A stretch of DNA of 5,044 nucleotides from Paenibacillus sp. (GTDB lineage Bacteria > Bacillota > Bacilli > Paenibacillales > NBRC-103111), in NCBI GenBank assembly GCA_029239545.1, contig JARBUQ010000389.1, positions 1 to 5,044 on the forward strand. Reading direction: 5' to 3'. The notes beneath the pieces are model-generated. The model saw only the letters and a list, made by a program, of their open reading frames with translations, was not told the DNA's origin and made no database searches. A program made the translations under genes and the position numbers. Of this stretch, positions 1 to 5,044 are shown in pieces; positions within the stretch are counted from its first letter, which is position 1; every line of letters begins with the position of its first letter.

Positions 1-149
1 GAAAGTTTCAAAAAAACGACATCGTAAGCATAAGCTCGGAGCCCCACTGTCTGCCCTCCTTGTTTTAACCAAACTACTACCCGGCTACTAACCTTCAACA
101 AGCACCCCGCTTCCAAAAGTCATCTCCAATTCCCAGCCGTACTGACAAG

Positions 150-178
150 AAACCCTGGCCGATGGCCAGGGTTTTGTT
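150..178 (+). terminator. Intrinsic terminator, possibly bidirectional
   Basis: A perfect 10-base-pair stem (AACCCTGGCC at 151-160 with GGCCAGGGTT at 164-173) closes a three-base GAT loop, and A150 with T174 adds one more pair. The plus strand continues as a T-rich run (TTTTGTTT), the classic form of a Rho-independent terminator for rightward transcription. On the minus strand the stem is followed by TTTCTT, so it could also end transcripts from the mannosyltransferase gene, whose stop codon lies about 115 bases away. This fits a terminator shared by convergent genes. The rightward gene is not identifiable inside the window. Confidence 0.88.
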
Positions 179-180
179 TG

Positions 181-215
181 CAGTTTGTAGTTTGTAATTT
201 GTAGTTTGTAGTTTG
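181..215. repeat. Short tandem array of the heptamer TAGTTTG
   Basis: Five consecutive seven-base units lie head to tail: CAGTTTG, TAGTTTG, TAATTTG, TAGTTTG, TAGTTTG. The preceding TTGTTTG, which belongs to the terminator tail, looks like a sixth, degenerate unit. The array is noncoding and sits between the terminator and the end of the mannosyltransferase gene. It could vary in copy number by replication slippage. No function is evident. Confidence 0.85.
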
Positions 216-291
216 CCGATCCAACATTTTGCATGCCGCTGCGTGCGATCTTGTATACTCATCAATCCCATTTACTGAAAAACGTCGATTG

Positions 292-1656
292 TCAGAACAC
301 GTAATTTAGCCCGAATACGACCGTGAAGAACAGAAGGAAGAACAACAGAATCCAGTCGATATAAGGTCTTTGGTTGGAATTCACTCTGCTCACTACATAG
401 GCCAGGAACAAATATAGCGTGAACATCCCGCCAACATACCGGGCCCCGCTTAGAAGGGCGCTCGCCGAGTAGGAAATAATTAAATAAGAGAACGAATACA
501 GCGCGTAGGACAGCCTGATTTTGTTCGTCATATAGATCAGCAAACCAAAGGCGATGAAGAACAGGATAATCTGCGGCAAGTAAACCCCTACGTTGAACAG
601 AGGCTTGTTGTAGGTAAGCGCTCGGCGCATATGCTCCGCCAGATTTTCCGCGAAGAAGCCGAATGTCTGCCCCCAATGATCCTTTTGATGGAACAAGAAG
701 CGGAACCAGTCCCCGCTCACGAGCTTATTGATCAGCAAATAGATGAAAATACCAACTACTGGAAGGATCACACCTAGGATGCCGGGAAACAATCCGCGCA
801 GCCAAGCGCGTATCCGGCCTTGTCGCAGCAGCGTTCGCCAATCCTGCTGAACAGCCATCTCAACTACGATCGGGATGGCCAACAATACCCCTTGGTTGCG
901 CGTCAACGCCGCCAGCATCGCGAATAGTCCGGCCGTGAGCCATCTTGACTTGCGCATGCTATAGAAACTCAGGATGCACAATGTGACAAAGACGGATTCC
1001 GTGTAAATGATGCTGAAGAAGAAGGAAATCGGAAATATCAGCAAATATTTGGCAGACGACGAGGCTAACTCCGAATCCTTCCACTCCAGCTCCACCAACC
1101 GAACCAAATAATACAAGCCGATCAACAGAAACAAGTTGGATACGATCAAACCAGCAATGTAATAATCTGCGTTGACGATATATGTATCCATGATCGTGAC
1201 ATAATAATCGGGGATGACATAATGAAGCAGCTTGATCAAAAACGGATACAACGGGTAAAACACGATGAGATTCTGGTCTTCCCCTGTAGATTGATAGCCA
1301 TTCGTTGCGATGTTGATATAGTGGTACGAATCGTATTCGAACCACCACTGGCCTAGTATCCACCCGAGACCGGCTCCATTCGCGGTAGCGGCGGCATAGC
1401 TGACAGAAGCCCCAATTATGAGCAGACGGGTCGCAAGGAACAGACCGATGATTCGCTTCCACAGCTGCATAGGACTGAGCGGCTTGAACGCAGCAGGCGG
1501 ATTGGGCTTGAAGACAAAACGATGTAGAAGTGTTCCCTTCAAATAACTCCGATCAGGTACAATCAGCTCTCCCGCAGCTTTTCCTAACAAAAAGACCGCA
1601 CTTACAATTACAATCAGCACTGCCATCCACTTCACTAAAATCGGCAAATATTCCAT
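292..1656 (-). CDS. PIG-V-like (GT-C fold) mannosyltransferase family membrane protein
   Basis: A 454-residue polytopic membrane protein with roughly eleven to twelve hydrophobic segments, starting at about residues 10-25 and ending at about 432-450. It resembles the bacterial branch of the PIG-V/Mannosyltransf_2 family, whose eukaryotic members move mannose from dolichol-phosphate-mannose onto GPI precursors; the bacterial acceptor is unknown. Supporting motifs are the aspartate-containing loop YDSYHYINIATNGY (108-121; D109, H112), FYPLYP (133-138), YTES (218-221), LTRNQG (251-256) and GARYV (404-408). About 65 residues with an extra membrane helix precede the first family-like segment. The ATG at 1656 is chosen because AAAGGG lies about 11 bases upstream and a hydrophobic N-terminus follows directly. 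The frame is open to a GTG at 1737 and has an ATG at 1701, both with poorer ribosome sites. It lies 214 bases after kbl on the same strand; co-transcription is possible but unproven. Family assignment is fairly secure; substrate is not. Confidence 0.85.
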   Translation of the reverse strand: MEYLPILVKWMAVLIVIVSAVFLLGKAAGELIVPDRSYLKGTLLHRFVFKPNPPAAFKPLSPMQLWKRIIGLFLATRLLIIGASVSYAAATANGAGLGWILGQWWFEYDSYHYINIATNGYQSTGEDQNLIVFYPLYPFLIKLLHYVIPDYYVTIMDTYIVNADYYIAGLIVSNLFLLIGLYYLVRLVELEWKDSELASSSAKYLLIFPISFFFSIIYTESVFVTLCILSFYSMRKSRWLTAGLFAMLAALTRNQGVLLAIPIVVEMAVQQDWRTLLRQGRIRAWLRGLFPGILGVILPVVGIFIYLLINKLVSGDWFRFLFHQKDHWGQTFGFFAENLAEHMRRALTYNKPLFNVGVYLPQIILFFIAFGLLIYMTNKIRLSYALYSFSYLIISYSASALLSGARYVGGMFTLYLFLAYVVSRVNSNQRPYIDWILLFFLLFFTVVFGLNYVF

Positions 1657-1775
1657 GTTTTTCAGACCCTTTTTTTCTCGCACCTCGCAGCTCCAGCGCA
1701 TGTACGAGAATTTTCTATATAGATTGGTTGTGACCACCAGCTATATATAACGTAAAGAGCCCACGAATAGTTTCA

Positions 1776-1803
1776 TTTTCGGAGAAGAAGCGTCTCCCGA
1801 AAG
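1776..1803 (-). other. Imperfect stem-loop between kbl and the mannosyltransferase gene
   Basis: TTTCGGAGA (1777-1785) pairs with TCTCC (1793-1797) and GAAA (1799-1802), leaving C1798 bulged and a seven-base loop; T1776 and G1803 can add a wobble pair. A second small hairpin, CCGCC (1846-1850) with GGCGG (1856-1860), lies closer to the kbl stop. Neither is followed by a U-run on the minus strand, so neither is a typical intrinsic terminator. They may be processing or attenuation structures after kbl, or chance. Confidence 0.3.
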
Positions 1804-1870
1804 CAGGAACATTTTCTTCCAATGGCAGCGCAGAGTATTTTCCGACCGCCAATGCGGCGGCTTGTTCAGT

Positions 1871-3040
1871 TTATACGCCTGTCTGTTGCCCCACCTTCTG
1901 CAATGCTCCCAAAGCAAAGTCCAGATCCCCTTGTGTATGCTTTGCCGTCACAATGAAGCGGACGCGGCCTTTGTCGAGCGCCACGGTCGGATATACGATC
2001 CCTTGCGCGAATACACCTTCCTGCAGCAAAAGATCGGAGAACTGCATCGTACGCGCCGGGTCTCCCACGATAATCGGCACAATCGGCGTCTCACTCGCCC
2101 CGGTGTCGAAACCAAGCGCCTGCACCTTCGTACGGAAGTAAGCCGCATTGGACCACAGCCGTGCTATCGACTCATCGCTCCGTTTCAGCACACGGATGGC
2201 AGCCAGACAGGTTGCCGCAACTGAAGGCGGCTGTGAGGTGCTGAACAGGAATGGTCGGGCTTTCTGGATCAGATAATCCTTCAACACTTGGTCACCAGCC
2301 ACATAACCTCCAACGGCGCCAACCGCCTTGGACAAAGTACCTACCTGAATATGCACTCGCCCATTCAATCCGAAATGATCGGTCGAGCCCTTGCCATTCT
2401 TGCCGAGTACCCCACTCGCATGAGCATCATCCACATAGACGATAGCGTCATACTTCTCGGCTAGCTCCACAATAGCAGGCAGCGGTGCGATGTCGCCATC
2501 CATGCTGAATACCCCATCTGTAACAACAACACGCTTCTCGAAGCCGTTGCTATCACGAAGCACGGACTCCAGCTGATCCATGTCTTTGTGTGCGTAAATT
2601 TTGCGTTGTGCTTTGGTTAGTCTAATTCCATCAATGATACTGGCGTGATTCAACTCATCGCTGATGACGACATCATTGGGACCCAGAATAGTCATCACAC
2701 CCTGATTCGCTGTGAAGCCGGATTGGAACACGAGCGCTGCTTCCGTTCCTTTGAACAACGCCAATTCATGCTCCAACTGGTCATGGATGCTTAATGTCCC
2801 TGTAATGGTACGCACAGAGCCGCTGCCTACCCCGTAATCTTCAATCGCTTGGATAGCAGCCTCCTTCAGCTCAGGATGGTTCGTCAACCCGAGGTAATTG
2901 TTAGAAGACATCTGCAGGATTCTACGCCCGCCGATCGTCATCCAGCTGTCCGAACCGCTCTCCCACACCTTGATAGGCCGGTACCGTCCAGCTTGTTTTA
3001 ACTGCTCGAGTTCATCATAAAGTGTATTCCAGTTGGCCAT
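1871..3040 (-). CDS. kbl: Glycine C-acetyltransferase (2-amino-3-ketobutyrate CoA ligase)
   Basis: A 389-residue cytosolic PLP enzyme of the alpha-oxoamine synthase family. It cleaves 2-amino-3-ketobutyrate, the product of threonine dehydrogenase, with CoA to give glycine and acetyl-CoA. Seen in the sequence: the substrate-entry motif SSNNYLGL (45-52); the NHASIIDG segment whose H132 should stack on the cofactor; VDDAH (203-207) with D204 expected to hold the pyridine nitrogen; and the Schiff-base lysine K238 in GTLSKAVGAVGGY. The spacing from aspartate to lysine (34 residues) matches the E. coli enzyme as I recall it. The ATG at 3040 is preferred over an in-frame TTG at 3046 because GGAGG (3050-3054) is nine bases before the ATG but only three before the TTG. 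It overlaps the 3' end of tdh by 26 bases, so the two are probably co-transcribed and translationally coupled. BioF (8-amino-7-oxononanoate synthase) is the closest alternative; the tdh partner argues against it. Confidence 0.95.
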   Translation of the reverse strand: MANWNTLYDELEQLKQAGRYRPIKVWESGSDSWMTIGGRRILQMSSNNYLGLTNHPELKEAAIQAIEDYGVGSGSVRTITGTLSIHDQLEHELALFKGTEAALVFQSGFTANQGVMTILGPNDVVISDELNHASIIDGIRLTKAQRKIYAHKDMDQLESVLRDSNGFEKRVVVTDGVFSMDGDIAPLPAIVELAEKYDAIVYVDDAHASGVLGKNGKGSTDHFGLNGRVHIQVGTLSKAVGAVGGYVAGDQVLKDYLIQKARPFLFSTSQPPSVAATCLAAIRVLKRSDESIARLWSNAAYFRTKVQALGFDTGASETPIVPIIVGDPARTMQFSDLLLQEGVFAQGIVYPTVALDKGRVRFIVTAKHTQGDLDFALGALQKVGQQTGV

Positions 3041-4127
3041 AATCAATTGCCTCCGTGTTCAGGTTTCGTTGTATAGGTATTGAGTTAGTATCATGTGTGA
3101 AAATAACTTTGCCGCATTGCCCTGATGCCATAAGCTCGAATGCTTCCTCGTAACGATCCAATGTAAAAGTATGCGTGATCAACGGACGCAAATCAATTCG
3201 ATTCAGATCAAGCAGCCCCTTCAACTGGTACCAGGTCTGGTACATCCTTCTGCCTGTAATGCCTTCAATCCGCAGTCCTTTAAATATAATATGACGGGAC
3301 AGATCCAGGGAAATCTCTTTGGTCGGAATGCCAAGAAGCGACACACGCGCTGCCGGAGCTGCAGCCTCGAATCCATCGCGAATCGCATCCGGATGACCGG
3401 ACATCTCCAGCACAACCTCCGCTCCTTCACCACCTGTGTATGACCTTATGGCTTCCGTCATCGATGTTTGCGCACTATTGATCACGTGATCCGCACCCAT
3501 CCGCTGAGCGAGCCGAAGACGGTATGGATTCACGTCAATCGCCATTACGCTCCCCGCACCGCAAGCCTTAGCGACTGCGATGGCCATCAGCCCGATCGGA
3601 CCAGTGCCGATCACGGCCACAGACTTGCCGACGATGTCTCCCGACAGCACGGTCTGCACTGCATTCCCCAGCGGATCCTGCAGACAGCCGAGCTCGAATG
3701 GCATATCGGCACGGTTGTGGATGACATTCGCAGCTTTGACGACCGCATATTCAGCGAAGCATCCGGGAGCCGTAATACCGAAGCTTATCGTATTCGGACA
3801 GACGTGGGCATTTCCTGTTCTACAAGCTTTGCACACTCCGCAAACGATATGTCCTTCCCCCGACACATGTTCCCCAAGCTTGACGTTAGTAACTTCACTT
3901 CCTACTTCTTCAACAATGCCGGCAAACTCATGCCCGAACACATTCGGTGTTACTACAGTACTCTCCGCCCAAGCATCCCACTTATAGATATGCACGTCCG
4001 TCCCGCATATGGAGGTCGCTTTTATCCGAACAAGCACCTCATCCGGCCCGCAATGGGGGATAGGGACCTCCTTCAGCACTGCCTTGGGCGCTCGTTCTGC
4101 TTTTACCAGTCCTATCATCGTTCCCAT
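3015..4127 (-). CDS. tdh: L-threonine 3-dehydrogenase, zinc- and NAD-dependent
   Basis: A 370-residue cytosolic medium-chain dehydrogenase that oxidises L-threonine to 2-amino-3-ketobutyrate, the substrate of the kbl product encoded next. Visible features: catalytic zinc residues C41 (ICGTDVH), H66 and E67 (GHEF), with H46 the likely proton relay; a structural zinc set C96, C99, C102, C110 with the family spacing; a QDPLGNAV segment (150-157); a Rossmann GTGPIG (174-179); and D198 at the end of the second strand, indicating NAD rather than NADP. The SGHPDAI and EGITGRRM segments are typical of threonine dehydrogenase rather than sorbitol dehydrogenase. The start is the ATG at 4127, eight bases after GAGGAGGAGG; the frame is open to a TTG at 4160, but those codons overlap the ribosome site. 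The usual family C-terminus falls near CGKVIF (338-343). Here about 27 residues follow, overlapping the kbl start. It is preceded by a sigma-A-like promoter and putative operators. Confidence 0.96.
   Translation of the reverse strand: MGTMIGLVKAERAPKAVLKEVPIPHCGPDEVLVRIKATSICGTDVHIYKWDAWAESTVVTPNVFGHEFAGIVEEVGSEVTNVKLGEHVSGEGHIVCGVCKACRTGNAHVCPNTISFGITAPGCFAEYAVVKAANVIHNRADMPFELGCLQDPLGNAVQTVLSGDIVGKSVAVIGTGPIGLMAIAVAKACGAGSVMAIDVNPYRLRLAQRMGADHVINSAQTSMTEAIRSYTGGEGAEVVLEMSGHPDAIRDGFEAAAPAARVSLLGIPTKEISLDLSRHIIFKGLRIEGITGRRMYQTWYQLKGLLDLNRIDLRPLITHTFTLDRYEEAFELMASGQCGKVIFTHDTNSIPIQRNLNTEAIDYGQLEYTL
3050..3054 (-). promoter_or_regulatory. Ribosome binding site of kbl, inside the tdh coding sequence
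   Basis: On the minus strand GGAGG lies nine bases before the kbl ATG at 3040 and within the last 13 codons of tdh (around residues T358-A360). Ribosomes finishing tdh pass through this site and terminate 26 bases inside kbl, an arrangement that usually couples translation of the two genes. It also decides the kbl start. Confidence 0.85.
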
Positions 4128-4135
4128 GCTGTCAG

Positions 4136-4145
4136 CCTCCTCCTC
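4136..4145 (-). promoter_or_regulatory. Ribosome binding site of tdh
   Basis: The minus strand reads GAGGAGGAGG, then an eight-base spacer CTGACAGC, then the ATG at 4127. The purine repeat gives overlapping anti-SD matches and fixes this ATG as the start over the upstream in-frame ATG at 4157 and the downstream one at 4118. Confidence 0.9.
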
Positions 4146-4164
4146 TTCACCGCTCATCAATCAG

Positions 4165-4178
4165 CGAAAACGTTTACT
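4165..4178 (-). promoter_or_regulatory. Candidate cre (CcpA) site in the tdh leader
   Basis: The minus strand reads AGTAAACGTTTTCG, centred on the palindrome AAACGTTT (4168-4175). Against the Bacillus cre consensus TGNAANCGNWNNCA, only the first and last bases differ. It lies about 35-48 bases downstream of the predicted tdh transcription start, where CcpA would act as a roadblock, consistent with glucose repression of amino-acid breakdown. The match is by eye; another LacI-family regulator is possible, as is chance. Confidence 0.45.
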
Positions 4179-4189
4179 ATCACATCCAT

Positions 4190-4201
4190 ATGTGCGTTAT
4201 A
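4190..4201. promoter_or_regulatory. Putative operator copy 1 (ATGTGCGTTATA)
   Basis: One of two exact copies of a 12-base sequence in the divergent tdh/regulator region. It overlaps the eight-base palindrome GTTATAAC (4196-4203). Relative to the predicted tdh promoter it covers roughly +11 to +22, so a bound protein would block initiation or early elongation. The divergently encoded XRE-cupin protein is the obvious candidate ligand; this is inference from position. Confidence 0.55.
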
Positions 4202-4218
4202 ACACCCTTATATTTCAT

Positions 4219-4246
4219 ATTATACACATGTGCGTTATATTGTACA
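4219..4246 (-). promoter_or_regulatory. Predicted sigma-A promoter of tdh-kbl
   Basis: On the minus strand a perfect -10 TATAAT (4224-4219) is preceded, with a 16-base spacer, by TGTACA (4246-4241), which matches four of six bases of the -35 consensus. Transcription would start near 4212, giving a leader of about 85 bases before tdh. The weak -35 and short spacer fit a regulated promoter. Operator copy 2 fills most of the spacer. Confidence 0.6.
4228..4239. promoter_or_regulatory. Putative operator copy 2 (ATGTGCGTTATA) within the tdh promoter spacer
   Basis: The second exact copy of the 12-mer starts 38 bases after the first in the same orientation. It overlaps the palindrome CACATGTG (4225-4232) and lies between the -35 and -10 elements predicted for tdh, a classical repressor position. 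The two copies share little outside the 12 bases (about 6 of 12 upstream), which points to conserved binding sites rather than a recent duplication. Confidence 0.58.
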
Positions 4247-4305
4247 TAGGTTTTTGCCCGGATCGCCATAATAAAAAGGATTCATCCTATTTTTGCCTCG
4301 GTTAG

Positions 4306-4333
4306 TTGCCAATATGCGCAGTTGGTTTATAAT
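4306..4333 (+). promoter_or_regulatory. Predicted sigma-A promoter of the XRE-cupin gene
   Basis: TTGCCA (4306-4311; five of six consensus bases) and a perfect TATAAT (4328-4333) are separated by 16 bases. Transcription would begin near 4340, leaving about 30 bases before the ATG at 4371. The spacer holds an interrupted dyad, CCAA (4309-4312) and TTGG (4322-4325), around TGCGCA, which could be an autoregulatory site. The 12-mer operators lie at least 65 bases upstream of this promoter. Confidence 0.72.
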
Positions 4334-4358
4334 GGGGGATAGTTGTTGGATACGTTCG

Positions 4359-4365
4359 AAGGAGG
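4359..4365 (+). promoter_or_regulatory. Ribosome binding site of the XRE-cupin gene
   Basis: AAGGAGG followed by the five-base spacer ACGGC precedes the ATG at 4371. This strong match sets the start; the same frame is open upstream to 4293, but that part has no ribosome site and includes the predicted promoter. Confidence 0.88.
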
Positions 4366-4370
4366 ACGGC

Positions 4371-4934
4371 ATGGAAGAGCATGAACAAATTCATAAGAAA
4401 ATAGGTAAAAGTCTGCAAGCCATCCGCAAAGCCAGATCTCTAAGCCTGGATCAGGTTGCCGATCTGACAGGAGTCAGCAAAGCAATGCTTGGACAAATCG
4501 AGCGCGGTGATTCGAATCCGACCATCTCGATTTTATGGAAAATCGTGAACGGCCTCCACATATCCTTTACCTCGTTAATTGAAGAGGATGCTCCGAATGT
4601 GACTTTTTTCCGTGTTCAGGATATTGAGCCATTCTTGGAGGAGGATGGTCAATACCGGGCATTCCCGCTCATTCCATTCGATCAGAAGAAACAATTCGAG
4701 ATCTACACCGTGGAGATGGAGGCCGGCTGCAGTCACATCTCCGAGCCGCATAACGACGGAGTCGAGGAATATATCCTTATGATGCAGGGTACGCTGCAGG
4801 TCAGCTTCCAGCAGGAAACGTACACGCTCACAACAGGTGACGCCCTGCATTTCTCAGCCGATCAAATGCACACCTACACCAATTTGTCTGATTCCAAGAC
4901 CATGTACCACACGATTATTGTGTACCCTTCTTAA
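4371..4934 (+). CDS. XRE-family transcriptional regulator with C-terminal cupin domain
   Basis: A 187-residue two-domain regulator. Residues about 11-70 form an XRE/Cro-type helix-turn-helix: SLSLDQVADLTGVSKAML holds the first helices and recognition helix, followed by the signature GQIERGDSNPTISILWKI. Residues about 108-185 form a single cupin barrel with conserved points GCSHISEPH (119-127), VEEY (131-134), G140, GDALHF (156-161) and H167. Proteins of this build, such as PuuR and SutR of E. coli, are ligand-responsive regulators of nearby metabolic genes. The gene diverges from tdh-kbl and shares a 243-base control region with paired 12-mer repeats, so it probably regulates that operon in response to threonine or a derivative; the ligand is inferred, not shown. 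The first histidine of the canonical cupin HxH pair appears replaced by E125, so metal binding is uncertain. The family call is secure, the target is inference. Confidence 0.92.
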   Translation: MEEHEQIHKKIGKSLQAIRKARSLSLDQVADLTGVSKAMLGQIERGDSNPTISILWKIVNGLHISFTSLIEEDAPNVTFFRVQDIEPFLEEDGQYRAFPLIPFDQKKQFEIYTVEMEAGCSHISEPHNDGVEEYILMMQGTLQVSFQQETYTLTTGDALHFSADQMHTYTNLSDSKTMYHTIIVYPS

Positions 4935-4942
4935 TCGCGTAT

Positions 4943-4968
4943 AACCTCTGGAATGAACTCCGGAGGTT
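4943..4968 (+). other. Stem-loop just after the XRE-cupin gene, possible terminator without a U-tract
   Basis: AACCTCTGGA (4943-4952) pairs with TCCGGAGGTT (4959-4968), a ten-pair stem with one G-U wobble and a six-base loop, starting eight bases after the stop codon. Position suggests a 3'-end structure, but the following bases (CCGAGATTG) contain no T-run in either direction, so it is not a canonical intrinsic terminator. Confidence 0.5.
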
Positions 4969-4984
4969 CCGAGATTGCTGAGCA

Positions 4985-4998
4985 AGCAGCATGCTGCT
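4985..4998. repeat. Perfect 14-base palindrome
   Basis: AGCAGCATGCTGCT is a complete inverted repeat without a spacer. It lies 16 bases after the stem-loop that follows the regulator gene. A flanking GAGCA (4980-4984) and TGCTC (4995-4999) offer an alternative pairing. It may be an operator for a gene to the right of the window or part of a 3' structure; nothing in view decides this. Confidence 0.4.
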
Positions 4999-5044
4999 CC
5001 ACGTCCCCCACCCGCTCGTTTAATAAGAAAGACCTGACTGGAAG

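Noticed and set aside
1..91. Possible C-terminal end of a rightward gene running in from the left edge
   Set aside because: All three plus frames close early (stops at 25-27, 66-68 and 89-91), and none of the short peptides is recognisable. The plus-strand terminator at 150-178 suggests such a gene, but the frame cannot be chosen.
181..215. CRISPR or other repeat-spacer array
   Set aside because: The heptamers are directly adjacent with no spacers, far too short for CRISPR repeats, and no cas gene is present.
1657..1737. Upstream GTG (1737) or ATG (1701) start for the mannosyltransferase
   Set aside because: Neither has a good ribosome site, and the added residues are polar and unlike a membrane-protein N-terminus; the ATG at 1656 fits better.
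1657..1870. Dedicated promoter for the mannosyltransferase gene
   Set aside because: TATATA-like stretches occur on the minus strand near 1710-1720 and 1742-1750, but none has a -35 element at 16-18 bases, so no promoter is called.
1862..2224. Plus-strand open frame opposite the 3' part of kbl
   Set aside because: It lies entirely over kbl, lacks a ribosome site and shows no protein-like composition.
1871..3040. Annotation as BioF (8-amino-7-oxononanoate synthase)
   Set aside because: The family is shared, but the overlap with tdh and the absence of any biotin gene in view favour kbl.
3468..4202. Long open frame on the plus strand opposite tdh (244 codons)
   Set aside because: It is antisense to a clearly conserved enzyme, has no ribosome site and encodes no recognisable domain; it is a by-product of tdh codon use.
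4273..4294. Hairpin with A-run and T-run (AGGA/TCCT) as a terminator before the regulator
   Set aside because: The core stem is only four or five pairs and mismatched at its base. No rightward gene ends upstream of it.
4293..4370. N-terminal extension of the XRE-cupin frame by 26 codons
   Set aside because: It includes the predicted promoter and the AAGGAGG site; the ATG at 4371 has ideal ribosome-site spacing and begins at the usual point before the helix-turn-helix domain.

Overview
The window reads as ordinary chromosomal sequence of a low-to-mid GC Firmicute, most likely Bacillales and probably Paenibacillus-like. This is inferred from the strong AGGAGG-type ribosome binding sites, the sigma-A-like promoters and the protein sequences; the taxonomy was not tested by any search. 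Four protein genes are supported. Three lie on the minus strand and one on the plus strand.

Right half: a complete threonine catabolism module. tdh (L-threonine 3-dehydrogenase, 3015-4127, minus) and kbl (glycine C-acetyltransferase, 1871-3040, minus) overlap by 26 bases and form an operon that turns threonine plus CoA into glycine plus acetyl-CoA, with NADH produced. Divergent from tdh is a gene for an XRE-type helix-turn-helix protein with a C-terminal cupin domain (4371-4934, plus), a good candidate for the operon's regulator. The 243-base divergent region carries a sigma-A-like promoter in each direction. It also holds two exact copies of the 12-mer ATGTGCGTTATA, one inside the -35/-10 spacer of the predicted tdh promoter and one just downstream of its expected transcription start. 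A cre-like (CcpA-type) element sits further down the tdh leader. Together these look like a substrate-responsive and possibly carbon-responsive switch on threonine breakdown.

Left half: downstream of kbl, after a 214-base gap, is a gene on the same strand for a polytopic membrane protein of the PIG-V-like mannosyltransferase family (292-1656). Between it and the left edge are a strong hairpin terminator (150-178) and a short tandem array of a TAGTTTG heptamer. Positions 1-149 hold no gene I can support; the plus-oriented terminator suggests a convergent gene ending at or just beyond the left edge. The gap 1657-1870 shows only weak hairpins, no convincing promoter and no U-tract terminator. 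The right edge (4935-5044) holds a stem-loop and a 14-base palindrome but no gene.

I do not see a new defence, mobile or RNA system. The most interesting content is the regulatory architecture between the XRE-cupin gene and tdh-kbl, and the unusual C-terminal tail of tdh that runs into kbl.
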